A stretch of DNA of 22,262 nucleotides from JAZKFT01 sp043760535 (GTDB taxonomy: Bacteria; Bacteroidota; Bacteroidia; Chitinophagales; Chitinophagaceae), in assembly GCA_043760535.1 (NCBI GenBank), contig JAYUOV010000349.1:1-22262 (forward strand). Reading direction: 5' to 3'. The notes under the pieces are model-generated. The model worked only from the letters and a program-made list of their open reading frames with translations, ran no database searches and was not told where the DNA came from. Position numbers and translations under genes: made by a program. Positions 1-7,775 of the stretch are shown in pieces (the stretch's first letter is position 1; each line of letters opens with the position of its first letter).

Positions 1-405
1 GCCGCTGGGCTGGGCACTGCTCATTACTATGCTGCCGGTGCGGGCTATTAGTAATTCGCAATCGGTAATGCTTACGCTGCATGTGTTAAGGTCGGCAAAA
101 TATGGTGGCACATAATCGTTTTGCAGCAGCATGGTTTTTATGGCTGCATCCCGGCAGTAGATTTTTTGCCATTGGCGCTTATCGGCCAATGCTTGTAGTT
201 GTTCTGCCAGTTCCTGTTCGTTGGCACAATAACTAAAAGTGCCAAGCAGCTTGGTAAAGTTTTCGGCAAATTCTATTTCGGGCTCTTGTAGCTGCGGCTG
301 ATAAACACTATCGTTACCCTCGCTGCCGGCGTAAGGTATGGGTACGGGAGTGCTAAGTGCCTGGCGTATTTTTTTAAGAATGTTTTCTTTAGTAGTGTTA
401 GACAT
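1..405 (-). CDS. LutC/YkgG family LUD-domain protein, 5' part (runs off left edge)
   Basis: The reverse strand is open from an ATG at 403-405 to the window edge, 135 codons in one frame. The protein begins MSNTTKENILKKIRQALSTP. Near the cut end it reads ITDCELLIARTGSIVMSSAQ, which resembles the conserved core of the LUD domain (LutC/YkgG, former DUF162), where a D/E-x-G-S/T-hydrophobic-V-x-S-S motif is typical. LutC proteins belong to lactate utilisation complexes, but many Bacteroidota carry a stand-alone copy of unproved function. The missing part should hold the rest of the LUD fold. A TATCTTTG box lies 4 bases before the start codon, so the mRNA may be nearly leaderless. The family call is from motif recall, not from a search. 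Confidence 0.75.
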   Translation of the reverse strand, partial: MSNTTKENILKKIRQALSTPVPIPYAGSEGNDSVYQPQLQEPEIEFAENFTKLLGTFSYCANEQELAEQLQALADKRQWQKIYCRDAAIKTMLLQNDYVPPYFADLNTCSVSITDCELLIARTGSIVMSSAQPSG

Positions 406-409
406 GGGG

Positions 410-417
410 CAAAGATA
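410..417 (-). promoter_or_regulatory. Candidate -7 box (TATCTTTG) for the LUD gene
   Basis: The reverse complement of 410-417 is TATCTTTG, matching the Bacteroidota -7 consensus TAnnTTTG. It sits immediately before the ATG at 405. No good -33 TTG is visible, because that position falls in the GATTGGG repeat. A short consensus match such as this can arise by chance. Confidence 0.35.
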
Positions 418-420
418 GAG

Positions 421-466
421 AGGGATTGGGGATTAGGGATTGGTTGATTGGGGATTGGGGATTAGT
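421..466. repeat. Degenerate heptamer array (GGGGATT type)
   Basis: Successive units AGGGATT, GGGGATT, AGGGATT, GGTTGATT (8 nt), GGGGATT, GGGGATT follow one another with a single one-base slip. The array lies just upstream of the LUD gene start. It is one of several 7-bp arrays in the window's spacers. Confidence 0.75.
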
Positions 467-869
467 TGTTTGAACCTGGTTTTGAGTGGATTATTCGGAT
501 TAGAGGGAGATTAGCATCATTAAATTATAGACACGATTCAAGTGAAGCTGAAATCTTGGTAGCTATATTTTTAACACCCAAGTAAAGGGAGTTATTCTAA
601 AAAGTTGTTCAACTATTCGTTTCCAGATGAGATTTGCGAGACTTTGAACCTCTGTGCTTTTATAATTGAGGAGAGCCTTTTATAAAAATGTTTGAATTAG
701 TAAGTTACCATCATTCCAAGGTCAGATACTTTTGGGTAAACTAAATATGTTATGGTAAATCACAACCTTTTTGTAACAAACAAAATTGGAAAAACCAATT
801 ATATAAGGGCAGTTAAACATAATTATAAATTTAATTAAGCTAATTACCATCCTGATTTACCAATATAAA
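467..869. other. AT-rich spacer with no recognisable gene
   Basis: About 400 bases without a convincing reading frame. I looked for the missing N-terminal half of the Uma2 gene in the forward frames close to the inverted-repeat element and did not find it. No RNA gene is evident. Confidence 0.6.
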
Positions 870-1110
870 TTTCAGAACTCCTTACCCCGTGATCTGAAAC
901 AGCTTATTATTCGCAGTCTAAAAAGCCGGATAGTAGCAGCCAGTTGAACGGAGTACCGTAATGCTACGGGATTTACAAGGTTCACCAATGTCGCTCCATC
1001 AGGGCACGGCTTTCGCTGGGTTCCACCAAAATAATCCACCGATATTCATCGGGGCAGGCAAAAAAAGCAAAACTACGCAATCAAAACTGCGAGGGGTAAG
1101 GAGTTCTAAA
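870..1110. mobile_element. Inverted-repeat-bounded element A (MITE-like, about 240 bp)
   Basis: The left end TTCAGAACTCCTTACCCC (871-888) and the reverse complement of the right end (1093-1110) match at 17 of 18 positions. Allowing a one-base bulge, the match extends outward through TAAATTT. The interior has two small perfect hairpins, CCGTA-atgc-TACGG (956-969) and CCGAT-attc-ATCGG (1039-1052). Short open stretches on either strand are interrupted, so coding is not supported. A clear target-site duplication is not visible. The ends match those of the second element at 3970-4391, which makes a shared family of mobile or once-mobile DNA likely. A structured RNA is the alternative. Confidence 0.6.
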
Positions 1111-1385
1111 TTTAGTAAGCCAAGATCGATTGAAGCGACTTCATCATCTACACAGGATTACGACCGTGGCAGCAAGTTTAAATTTACAGGAATATTGCCA
1201 GCCTTAAAGAATACATTACCAATAGCAGCAGGGAGATGTTGGTAGAAAAATATAACAAGCAGGCGGATGGCTCTTGGGTGCTGCGCCTGTATGGCGAAGC
1301 GGATTTTTTTGAAATAGTGCCTATAGAAATGATGATGCCAGTAACGGCTTTGTATAGAAATGTGGCGTTTGAGCAGACTGCTTAA
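1111..1385 (+). pseudogene. Uma2-family (DUF820) endonuclease, C-terminal remnant with frameshift
   Basis: Frame 1 from about 1120 reads PRSIEATSSSTQDYDRGSKF. After a one-base slip near 1180-1184, frame 3 continues IYRNIASLKEYITNSS and then VEKYNKQADGSWVLRLYG, ending at TAA 1383-1385. Together these match the C-terminal half of Uma2 proteins: the E-V-L-S-P-S-T segment, D-R-G-x-K-F, Y-R-x-I-x-S-L-x-E-Y, and the VExYxRQxDGSW tail. About 87 codons remain where the family usually has 180-200. The N-terminal half is absent and its place is taken by the inverted-repeat element ending at 1110. The stop codon overlaps the convergent helicase stop by two bases. The family is a PD-(D/E)XK nuclease fold, very abundant in cyanobacteria and present in Chitinophagaceae. 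Confidence 0.75.
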
Positions 1386-3904
1386 TCTTGATTTAAACCC
1401 TTCTCTTTTTCCATCCATTGCATCACCAGCTTTACCTCGGCATAGCTTACGGCTGTGCCTATTTTATCTTTTATGGGTGCCGATGAAGTGCCGCCAATTT
1501 CTTTTACCACGGGTACTATCAAAGCGATTTTTTCTTTACTCAATACCTGCTCCAGTTGCAGTTCGCCGGTTAATACGTAATGGCCGAGGTGTGTTTCTAT
1601 TGTTCCTGTGGTAAACTTTCTTTCGGCGGCTATTTCGAGTATCGTTTTGCCAGCTTGGAATAGCTGATAGCTTTCTAGTTTGGAGTCGGGTTTTGTTTCA
1701 ATTGTTTTTTCTTTCTTCACCCTTTTGGCGTCTTTTTCGTGTATTAGGCTGCTAAGGTGTTTCTCGGTACAATAGGCGTTTATCAGCTTCAAAAAATCAT
1801 TACCAAACTGGGCTATTTTAACCAGGCCAAATCCGGTTATATTCATCAGTTCATCTGTTGTTTGGGGCAGGCAGCGGGCCATCTCTTCCAGCGTGGTGCT
1901 GCCCGCCACTAGATAGATGGGCATTTCTTTGGGCTTACACAAATCGTCTCTTAATTGCCGCAGCTGTATTAGTAATAATGGGTGCGGGCTTTTGCTTTTT
2001 ACAGGTGTTGCTAGTGCCCCGGCATAGGCCGTTTGTGCAAGCATAGCGATACCTGTTTTAGATTTTGTTTTTAGAAATTCATCTACCGTAAACCCTTCTT
2101 TACAAGCTTCCATTAGTCTATGTACTGTCATGGCTGCTTTATTTAATTCGTGCAGCGCATCATAGTACAGGGTTGCATTTATTTTACTGTCGGTTACGGC
2201 TGGCGATTTCTTTATAGGCATCAGCAAAGCCTCCTGCAATTGGGTGGCAAACCATACCGCTGCTTCTTTTAAACGCTGTTGCAGTACCTGGCTTTCTTCA
2301 GGCAATATTTTATCCTGAGCATAGTATCGCAATTGCTGCTGAAATTTTGCGCCAACCTCTTGTAGCATACTTGCTTTTACTTTTAACAACTGTACATACG
2401 GCAAAGTTTCTTCATTAAAAGAAACGACGTTTTCGATTACTATTTTTTCCAAAGCTGTGGCCGTTTTGCCAATGCTGCTTACATCAAAAAGATGGGTGAG
2501 CAGGTTATACTGATAATCGAATTTGGCTTCGTTAAGATGCGGCAATAATTGGGCGGCATTATTTTTTTGTTTTGCAAAACGGGTAATGCGTTCATCGGTA
2601 AAAACACTAGAATGGTTAATGCGGCTATGCAGTACCAGCCCTTCTAAACTGGTACACCGGCTAAGTGCCACATATACCTGGCCTGGGGCAAATGCAGCAC
2701 CGGCGTCTATTATTGCTTTTTCGAAAGTAAGTCCCTGGCTTTTGTGGATGGTAATGGCCCATGCCAGCCTAAGCGGATATTGTATAAACGAACCGATTTC
2801 ATCTTCTTCTAGTTGCTGTTTTTCTTTATTAACTGAATAGCGTATGTTACGCCACGTTTCTTTTTTTACTTCTATGTGCTGATCGTCGCCATCGCACTGC
2901 ACAAATATTCTCTCATCTTCTGCATCCCACTTTTTTATGGTGCCTATTTTGCCATTAAAATATCGCCTTGTAGCACCAACATCGTTTTTTATAAACATTA
3001 CCTGTGCGCCTATTTTAAGCTGCATGTTTTCTTCGGCAGGAAAAAGCCTTTCATTGAAATCGCCTTTTATCTCTGCCTTAAACACCAATAGTTTTCCTGC
3101 CAGCTTATCCAGTTCGTGTACATTAATGGCGTCGGCTTTATAATTGTGGGTTGTTAGGGTTACAAAGCCATCGTTTTTGTTTGGAAAAAAATCGGGCAAG
3201 TATCGGCTATGGAGCAGTTCCATGCCTTCTTCGTTCAGCCTATTATTACGCACCTGGTTTAGCACATCTATAAAATATTGGTCGCTTTGGCGGTATATTT
3301 TTTCTAGTTCTATATGCAGTGGTTGGTCTTCTTTCAGCACTAGGCTATCAAAGAAAAAAGGGCTGTTATAATACTCCTGAAGCATCTGCCATTCATCGTC
3401 TTTTACTACGGGTGGTAATTGAAACATGTCGCCGATAAATAATACCTGCACCCCACCAAAGGGCTCATTAAAATTGCGACGAAAGGCTTTTAAAATGGTG
3501 TCAATCGCATCCAAAATATCGCTACGAACCATGCTTACTTCGTCTATTATCATTAACTCCAAACTATGGAGCAGTTCCCGTTTTTCCTTGTTGTACTTCA
3601 AGCGGCCTATCAAGCTATGCTTATCATTTACCCCATCTTCACCATTGCCCGAAAAACCTTTTTTTGTGCCCGGTAAAAATGGCCCAAAGGGCAAATTAAA
3701 AAAAGAGTGCATGGTAACGCCGCCAGCATTAATAGCAGCTACACCAGTGGGTGCCAGCACTACTGTTTGCTTATTGGTGTGCTCTTTTATGTATTTGAGA
3801 AATGTAGTTTTACCCGTACCGGCTTTACCTGTAAGAAAAACCGGGCGGTTAGTATTGCGTATAAAATCGATAGCCAACTGAAAGTTGGTATTGCTGGTAT
3901 CCAT
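1382..3904 (-). CDS. PIF1-like superfamily 1 DNA helicase with HRDC and HTH_40 domains
   Basis: An 840-residue protein starting at ATG 3904. Walker A is GKAGTGKT at residues 26-33, Walker B is IIDEVSM around 119-125, followed by FIGDMFQLPPV. The C-terminal helicase motifs include AITIHKSQGLTFEKA and GQVYVALSRC, typical of the PIF1/RecD group. Around 642-712 lies an HRDC-like helical domain (LRQLRDDL ... TTDELMNITGFG), and around 743-840 an HTH_40-like domain (SYQLFQAGKTILEIAAER). This architecture is common in Bacteroidota and suggests a chromosomal DNA repair or replication helicase. The gene is bracketed by the two inverted-repeat elements at 870-1110 and 3970-4391, but all motifs are intact. 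No operon partner is seen. Confidence 0.9.
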   Translation of the reverse strand: MDTSNTNFQLAIDFIRNTNRPVFLTGKAGTGKTTFLKYIKEHTNKQTVVLAPTGVAAINAGGVTMHSFFNLPFGPFLPGTKKGFSGNGEDGVNDKHSLIGRLKYNKEKRELLHSLELMIIDEVSMVRSDILDAIDTILKAFRRNFNEPFGGVQVLFIGDMFQLPPVVKDDEWQMLQEYYNSPFFFDSLVLKEDQPLHIELEKIYRQSDQYFIDVLNQVRNNRLNEEGMELLHSRYLPDFFPNKNDGFVTLTTHNYKADAINVHELDKLAGKLLVFKAEIKGDFNERLFPAEENMQLKIGAQVMFIKNDVGATRRYFNGKIGTIKKWDAEDERIFVQCDGDDQHIEVKKETWRNIRYSVNKEKQQLEEDEIGSFIQYPLRLAWAITIHKSQGLTFEKAIIDAGAAFAPGQVYVALSRCTSLEGLVLHSRINHSSVFTDERITRFAKQKNNAAQLLPHLNEAKFDYQYNLLTHLFDVSSIGKTATALEKIVIENVVSFNEETLPYVQLLKVKASMLQEVGAKFQQQLRYYAQDKILPEESQVLQQRLKEAAVWFATQLQEALLMPIKKSPAVTDSKINATLYYDALHELNKAAMTVHRLMEACKEGFTVDEFLKTKSKTGIAMLAQTAYAGALATPVKSKSPHPLLLIQLRQLRDDLCKPKEMPIYLVAGSTTLEEMARCLPQTTDELMNITGFGLVKIAQFGNDFLKLINAYCTEKHLSSLIHEKDAKRVKKEKTIETKPDSKLESYQLFQAGKTILEIAAERKFTTGTIETHLGHYVLTGELQLEQVLSKEKIALIVPVVKEIGGTSSAPIKDKIGTAVSYAEVKLVMQWMEKEKGLNQD

Positions 3905-3969
3905 GTTAACTGTAAAAATAAAGTATATTATGCAGAGATGTGTAATTTAACAAGCTTCTAATAGACAGT

Positions 3970-4391
3970 TTCAGAATTCCTTACCCCTTGCGTTTACCGC
4001 TGTAATTTTATAGCTAAAAAATGCCCGAACAAACCCGATACAACAAGTTAAAAACAAGAAACTAAAATGCAGATAACCATCAATAAAATGATATGCTACC
4101 AGACAGAAACAGCCGTTGCAAACCCGCTGGCATCGCCCCTTTACAATGCCGCCTACGCAAAAAGATGCTGGTAAAACAAACGATACAAAACCATGCAGAC
4201 CTGCTAGCCAAAAACAGAAAATAATACATTAAAAGTGGTGCTGCATACACTCTCAACACCTAGGTTTAACAAGGCTGCTGCTGCTTTAGCTGATATCCTA
4301 AATAAAACCGAAACCATTTTTTTGGTACCAATTTAAAACTCGTATTCTAAATCACCACAACCCCAGTTTGCGAGGGGTAAGCTGTTCTGAA
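3970..4391. mobile_element. Inverted-repeat-bounded element B (about 420 bp)
   Basis: The left end TTCAGAATTCCTTACCCC (3970-3987) and the reverse complement of the right end, TTCAGAACAGCTTACCCC (4374-4391), match at 15 of 18 positions. The inner flank of the right end, TGCGAGGGGTAAG, is shared exactly with element A. The interior is A-rich on the plus strand and contains a decayed protein C-terminus (4208-4350). No clear target duplication is seen. I infer a degraded insertion sequence, or a non-autonomous derivative, of the same family as element A. It sits between the helicase start and the infB terminator. Confidence 0.6.
4208..4350 (+). pseudogene. Decayed protein C-terminus inside element B (possibly transposase)
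   Basis: One frame from 4208 reads VVLHTLSTPRFNKAAAALAD followed by ILNKTETIF and hits a stop at 4334-4336. A neighbouring frame continues the sense as GTNLKLVF to TAA 4348-4350. A single-base slip in the run of seven T would join them as LNKTETIF-GTNLKLVF. This looks like a worn C-terminus ending in an N-x-T-x-T-x-F-P-G-T-x-L-x-L segment. I have seen such tails in transposase-like proteins but cannot name the family. No start or catalytic core survives. Confidence 0.4.
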
Positions 4392-4423
4392 AAAAAAATT
4401 TGACAAATATTAATGCCCTAAAC

Positions 4424-4462
4424 TTAAAAAACCGGTAGCTGGGTATTAGCCAACTTCCGGTT
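4424..4462 (-). terminator. Intrinsic terminator of the rimP-nusA-infB operon
   Basis: The arms 4430-4442 (AACCGGTAGCTGG) and 4450-4462 pair over 13 positions with two mismatches, leaving a 7-base loop. In the minus direction the hairpin is followed by six T (4431-4426), then TAAG. It begins 21 bases past the infB stop, the expected place for an operon-end terminator. Confidence 0.85.
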
Positions 4463-4483
4463 ACTGTATATATAAATATTCTT

Positions 4484-7400
4484 TTATAAAGTTCTTTTCA
4501 CTTCCTCTTCTTCAAACGATACAATGGTATCGCCAACCTGCATATCGGCAAAGTTTTTGATAGTTAGGCCGCACTCCATATTGCTTACCACTTCTTTAGA
4601 ATCGTCTTTGTAACGTTTTAGGCTTCCAAGCTCTGCAAAGCCACCCTCCGTTCTTGGATAAATCAATATTCCATCTCTAAACAATCGAATTTTGGCATCC
4701 CTTTTCAGGCGTCCATCAAGTACAAAACAACCGGCAACGGTGGCTTTGTCAAATTTGTACACCTCACGTATTTCCACATTCGCCACTTCTTTTTCCTGAA
4801 TCTTAGGCTCTAGCATACCTTCCATTGCACTGCGTATTTCATCAATGGCGTTGTAGATGATAGAGTACATTTTAACTTCAATGCTTTCCTGATCGGCAAG
4901 CCTTGCTGCCTGCAATGTAGGACGAACATTAAAACCTATTACAATTGCATCCGAAGCATTGGCAAGGGTAATATCGGTTTCTGTAATGGCACCTACTCCC
5001 TTATGTATCACTTTCACCACTATTTCAGCCGTACTTAATTTTTGCAAACTATCACTCAAGGCTTCTACCGATCCATCCACATCGCCTTTAATAATAACAT
5101 TCAGTTCTTTAAAATTTCCCAAAGCTAAGCGGCGGCCAATTTCATCCAGCGTAATGTGTTTTTTGGTACGCATCCCTTGTTCCCTAAGTATCTGTCCACG
5201 TTTGTATGCATTCTCTTTGGCTTCGCCTTCATCTTTATATACCCTGAATTTTTCACCCGCCTGTGGTGCACCGTTAATACCCAATATTAATACGGGTACA
5301 GATGGTCCGGCATCGTCCATTTTAATATTGCGTTCGTTAAACATGGCTTTTACCCGGCCAAAAAACTGTCCGCTTACTACAATATCGCCTTGCTCTAATG
5401 TTCCGTTTTGTACTAGTACGGTGGCCACGTAACCACGGCCTTTATCTAGGGTGGCTTCTATAATAGTTCCGTTGGCTTCTCTTTCAGGGTTGGCTTTCAG
5501 TTCTAATAATTCGGCTTCTAGCAATATTTTCTCCAATAGTTTATCAATGTTCAAGCCCATCTTGGCACTTATTTCCTGACTCTGAAATTTACCGCCCCAC
5601 TCTTCTACCAGAATATTCATGCCAGAAAGTTGCTCATATATTTTTTGGGTATTGGCACCGTCTTTATCTATTTTATTAATAGCAAATATCATGGGCACAT
5701 TTGCCGCTTGTGCATGGCTGATGGCTTCACGGGTTTGTGGCATCACTGCATCATCGGCAGCTACTACTATTACTGCTATATCGGTTACTTTGGCACCACG
5801 AGCTCTCATGGCCGTAAAGGCTTCGTGGCCGGGTGTATCCAAAAAAGTTACTTTTTTACCACTGGTAGTTTTTACTTCGTAAGCACCAATGTGCTGGGTA
5901 ATACCACCTGCCTCGCCACTTACCACATTTGCATTTCGTATGTAATCGAGCAGAGAGGTTTTACCATGATCCACGTGACCCATAATTGTTACAATTGGTG
6001 CTCTTAACACCAATGCATCAGGGTCGTCTTTATCGGTTTCGTCGTCTAAATCATCGGCATCTTCTACGCCTATAAATTCTACATCGTAGCCAAATTCGCT
6101 AGCCACTAGTTCTATCACTTCGGCATCCAAACGCTGGTTAATGCTCACCATAATGCCTAGGCTCATACACTTGCCTATAACTTCGGCAAAGCTAACGTCC
6201 ATCATATTGGCTAATTCGCTACAGCTTATAAATTCTGTTACCTGTAGTTTATTGTCTTCGCCTGTTGCACCCATGCTTTCGGCAGCTTCTTCACGTTTGG
6301 CACGGCGGTATTTTGCTTTCAGGCTTTTGCCACGGCCACCTGCACCAGCAAGTTTAGCCTGCGTTTCCTTCAGTTTTTCCTGTATCTGTTTTTGGTCTAT
6401 AACCTTGTCTTCTCGTTTAACAGGGCCACGGTCGTTACCTGCTGGCCGCCTGTTAGGGCCGCCTTGCTGGCCGCCACCTGTATTGCCACCTCGGTTAAAT
6501 GGCGGACGTGAGCCACCCGAAGTATTACTGTTATTCCCTTGGTATGGAGGTCGTGGCCCACCGGTATTATTACCTTGGTATGGAGGTCGTGGACTGCCTG
6601 GTGTATTGGTATTGTTTCCCTGATATGGAGGACGTTGCCCACCAGCATTGTTATCTACTGGTGTTCCCCCTTTTCTATCTACTGGTATGCGTTTGCGTTT
6701 GCGTTTTTCTCTGTCGCTTTGCGATTGTTTTGGTCTTGTATCGCTATCTATCGGAAGGTTTATTTTACCTAAAATTTTAGGGCCTTCTAGTCTGTCTGCT
6801 TTTATATTTTCTATAACCAGTGGTGCTATTTCATCCTTTACTTCTGGCTCTGGTGCCGAAGCTACAGCGGGTGCTATTACCATTTCTACCTTTACTTCGG
6901 CAGGTTTGGTGGCTTTGTCCACAATGGCTACTGGCACCGCTTTTGCTGTTGTGGTTTTAGCAGGTACTTGGGCATCCTTCTTTTTATCCGTCTTTTTGGG
7001 TCTGGTAGAAGAATCAATGGTACTTAAATCTATCTTGTCAATAACTTTTGGACCTTCTACTTCCGGAGCTTCTATCTTAACTATTTCTGGTCTTTCTTCC
7101 TTTTCTACCAGTACTACTTGTGGTGATGGTGATGGAGATAGTGATGCTGTTGGTGTTGGTATTTCTTTTACTTCTGCTACTACAGTCACTTCCACCTTTG
7201 GTACTTCGGCTATAATTACGGGTGGTAGTACAGGTTCTTCCTTGTGCACTATTTCTACTGCCGGCTCATCTACTTTTAGCTTTCTAATTACTTTTTCTTC
7301 GGTAGGTAGTTCTATGATAATTTGCTTGTTATCAGAAAACTTTTTTTCATCTTTATGATGAAAACTTAGGTCTTCGTCTTCTCTTTTTCTTTTAGGTTCT

Positions 7401-7627
7401 CCCGATGCATTTTTGGGCAAATCAATAGCATCACTTTTGGCCTTGGCCACCTTATCGCTTTGAAACTCTTGCTGCAGAGACACGTACATTGGCTCTGTTA
7501 ACTTGGACATGGGTGCTAGGTCGTCTTTTGGAAAACCTTTGCCTACAAGAAAATCAATCAGGGTATCCTGACCTACATTAAACTCTTTGGCAGCAGCTAG
7601 TAACCTTGGTAATTTTAATTCTGACAT
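4484..7627 (-). CDS. infB: Translation initiation factor IF-2
   Basis: A 1047-residue GTPase that places initiator tRNA on the 30S subunit. The N-terminus (LPRLLAAAKEFNVGQDTLIDFLVGKGF) is the IF2_N helical module. Residues about 75-420 are low-complexity, rich in E, K, P and V, and contain an RPPYQGNN repeat region near 330-395. The G domain has GHVDHGKT at 550-557, GGIT at 574-577, DTPGH at 597-601 and NKID at 651-654. The remaining C-terminal part matches IF-2 domains II, III and the fMet-tRNA-binding C2 region (EVYKFDKATVAGCFVLDGRLKR). It lies 148 bases downstream of nusA on the same strand. The length is typical of Bacteroidota IF-2, which carries a long disordered N-terminus. Confidence 0.98.
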   Translation of the reverse strand: MSELKLPRLLAAAKEFNVGQDTLIDFLVGKGFPKDDLAPMSKLTEPMYVSLQQEFQSDKVAKAKSDAIDLPKNASGEPKRKREDEDLSFHHKDEKKFSDNKQIIIELPTEEKVIRKLKVDEPAVEIVHKEEPVLPPVIIAEVPKVEVTVVAEVKEIPTPTASLSPSPSPQVVLVEKEERPEIVKIEAPEVEGPKVIDKIDLSTIDSSTRPKKTDKKKDAQVPAKTTTAKAVPVAIVDKATKPAEVKVEMVIAPAVASAPEPEVKDEIAPLVIENIKADRLEGPKILGKINLPIDSDTRPKQSQSDREKRKRKRIPVDRKGGTPVDNNAGGQRPPYQGNNTNTPGSPRPPYQGNNTGGPRPPYQGNNSNTSGGSRPPFNRGGNTGGGQQGGPNRRPAGNDRGPVKREDKVIDQKQIQEKLKETQAKLAGAGGRGKSLKAKYRRAKREEAAESMGATGEDNKLQVTEFISCSELANMMDVSFAEVIGKCMSLGIMVSINQRLDAEVIELVASEFGYDVEFIGVEDADDLDDETDKDDPDALVLRAPIVTIMGHVDHGKTSLLDYIRNANVVSGEAGGITQHIGAYEVKTTSGKKVTFLDTPGHEAFTAMRARGAKVTDIAVIVVAADDAVMPQTREAISHAQAANVPMIFAINKIDKDGANTQKIYEQLSGMNILVEEWGGKFQSQEISAKMGLNIDKLLEKILLEAELLELKANPEREANGTIIEATLDKGRGYVATVLVQNGTLEQGDIVVSGQFFGRVKAMFNERNIKMDDAGPSVPVLILGINGAPQAGEKFRVYKDEGEAKENAYKRGQILREQGMRTKKHITLDEIGRRLALGNFKELNVIIKGDVDGSVEALSDSLQKLSTAEIVVKVIHKGVGAITETDITLANASDAIVIGFNVRPTLQAARLADQESIEVKMYSIIYNAIDEIRSAMEGMLEPKIQEKEVANVEIREVYKFDKATVAGCFVLDGRLKRDAKIRLFRDGILIYPRTEGGFAELGSLKRYKDDSKEVVSNMECGLTIKNFADMQVGDTIVSFEEEEVKRTL
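6440..6640 (-). repeat. In-gene repeat of IF-2 encoding RPPYQGNN units
   Basis: Three near-identical blocks encode RPPYQGNN followed by G/N/T/S spacers, and a fourth weaker block reads RPPFNRGG. At DNA level the plus strand shows TATGGAGGTCGTGG or a close variant three times. The reading frame is kept. This is a compositionally distinct, Gly/Asn/Arg/Pro-rich linker before the conserved part of IF-2. Confidence 0.75.
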
Positions 7628-7688
7628 TCGTTGTTTTTAGTCAATTATTGGTGTGAAGTAATTGTGTGTGCCATTTGAAAGTGTGGTT

Positions 7689-7730
7689 TCATTGGTCAAT
7701 GGTCATAAATCATTGAGTCAATTATTATCA
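7689..7730. repeat. Degenerate heptamer array (TCATTGG type)
   Basis: Consecutive 7-mers TCATTGG, TCAATGG, TCATAAA, TCATTGA, GTCAATT and ATTATCA lie in the nusA-infB spacer. Similarity between units is moderate, but the period is kept for six units. Confidence 0.5.
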
Positions 7731-7741
7731 TAAAAGAAATT

Positions 7742-7769
7742 CCCCAATCCAAAATCACAAATCATAAAT
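7742..7769. repeat. Short heptamer array (CCCCAAT type)
   Basis: Four consecutive 7-mers, CCCCAAT, CCAAAAT, CACAAAT and CATAAAT, end just downstream of the nusA stop. The first is the reverse complement of ATTGGGG, the unit type seen at 421-466. Confidence 0.55.
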
Positions 7770-7775
7770 TGGTGA

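Noticed and set aside
961..1245. A 94-codon forward ORF across element A and the Uma2 relic
   Set aside because: Its first half is element DNA and its second half is Uma2 sequence followed by an out-of-frame tail; it is an accidental join, not a gene.
1382..3904. Helicase as part of a phage-defence system
   Set aside because: No defence partner genes adjoin it, and the PIF1-HRDC-HTH_40 architecture is a common chromosomal gene in Bacteroidota.
870..4391. Inverted-end motifs as integron attC sites
   Set aside because: They occur as matched inverted pairs at element ends, without attC core site structure or a neighbouring integrase.
6648..7358. A 236-codon forward ORF, Ser/Thr-rich
   Set aside because: It is antisense to the low-complexity N-terminal part of infB, whose biased codons leave the opposite frame open.
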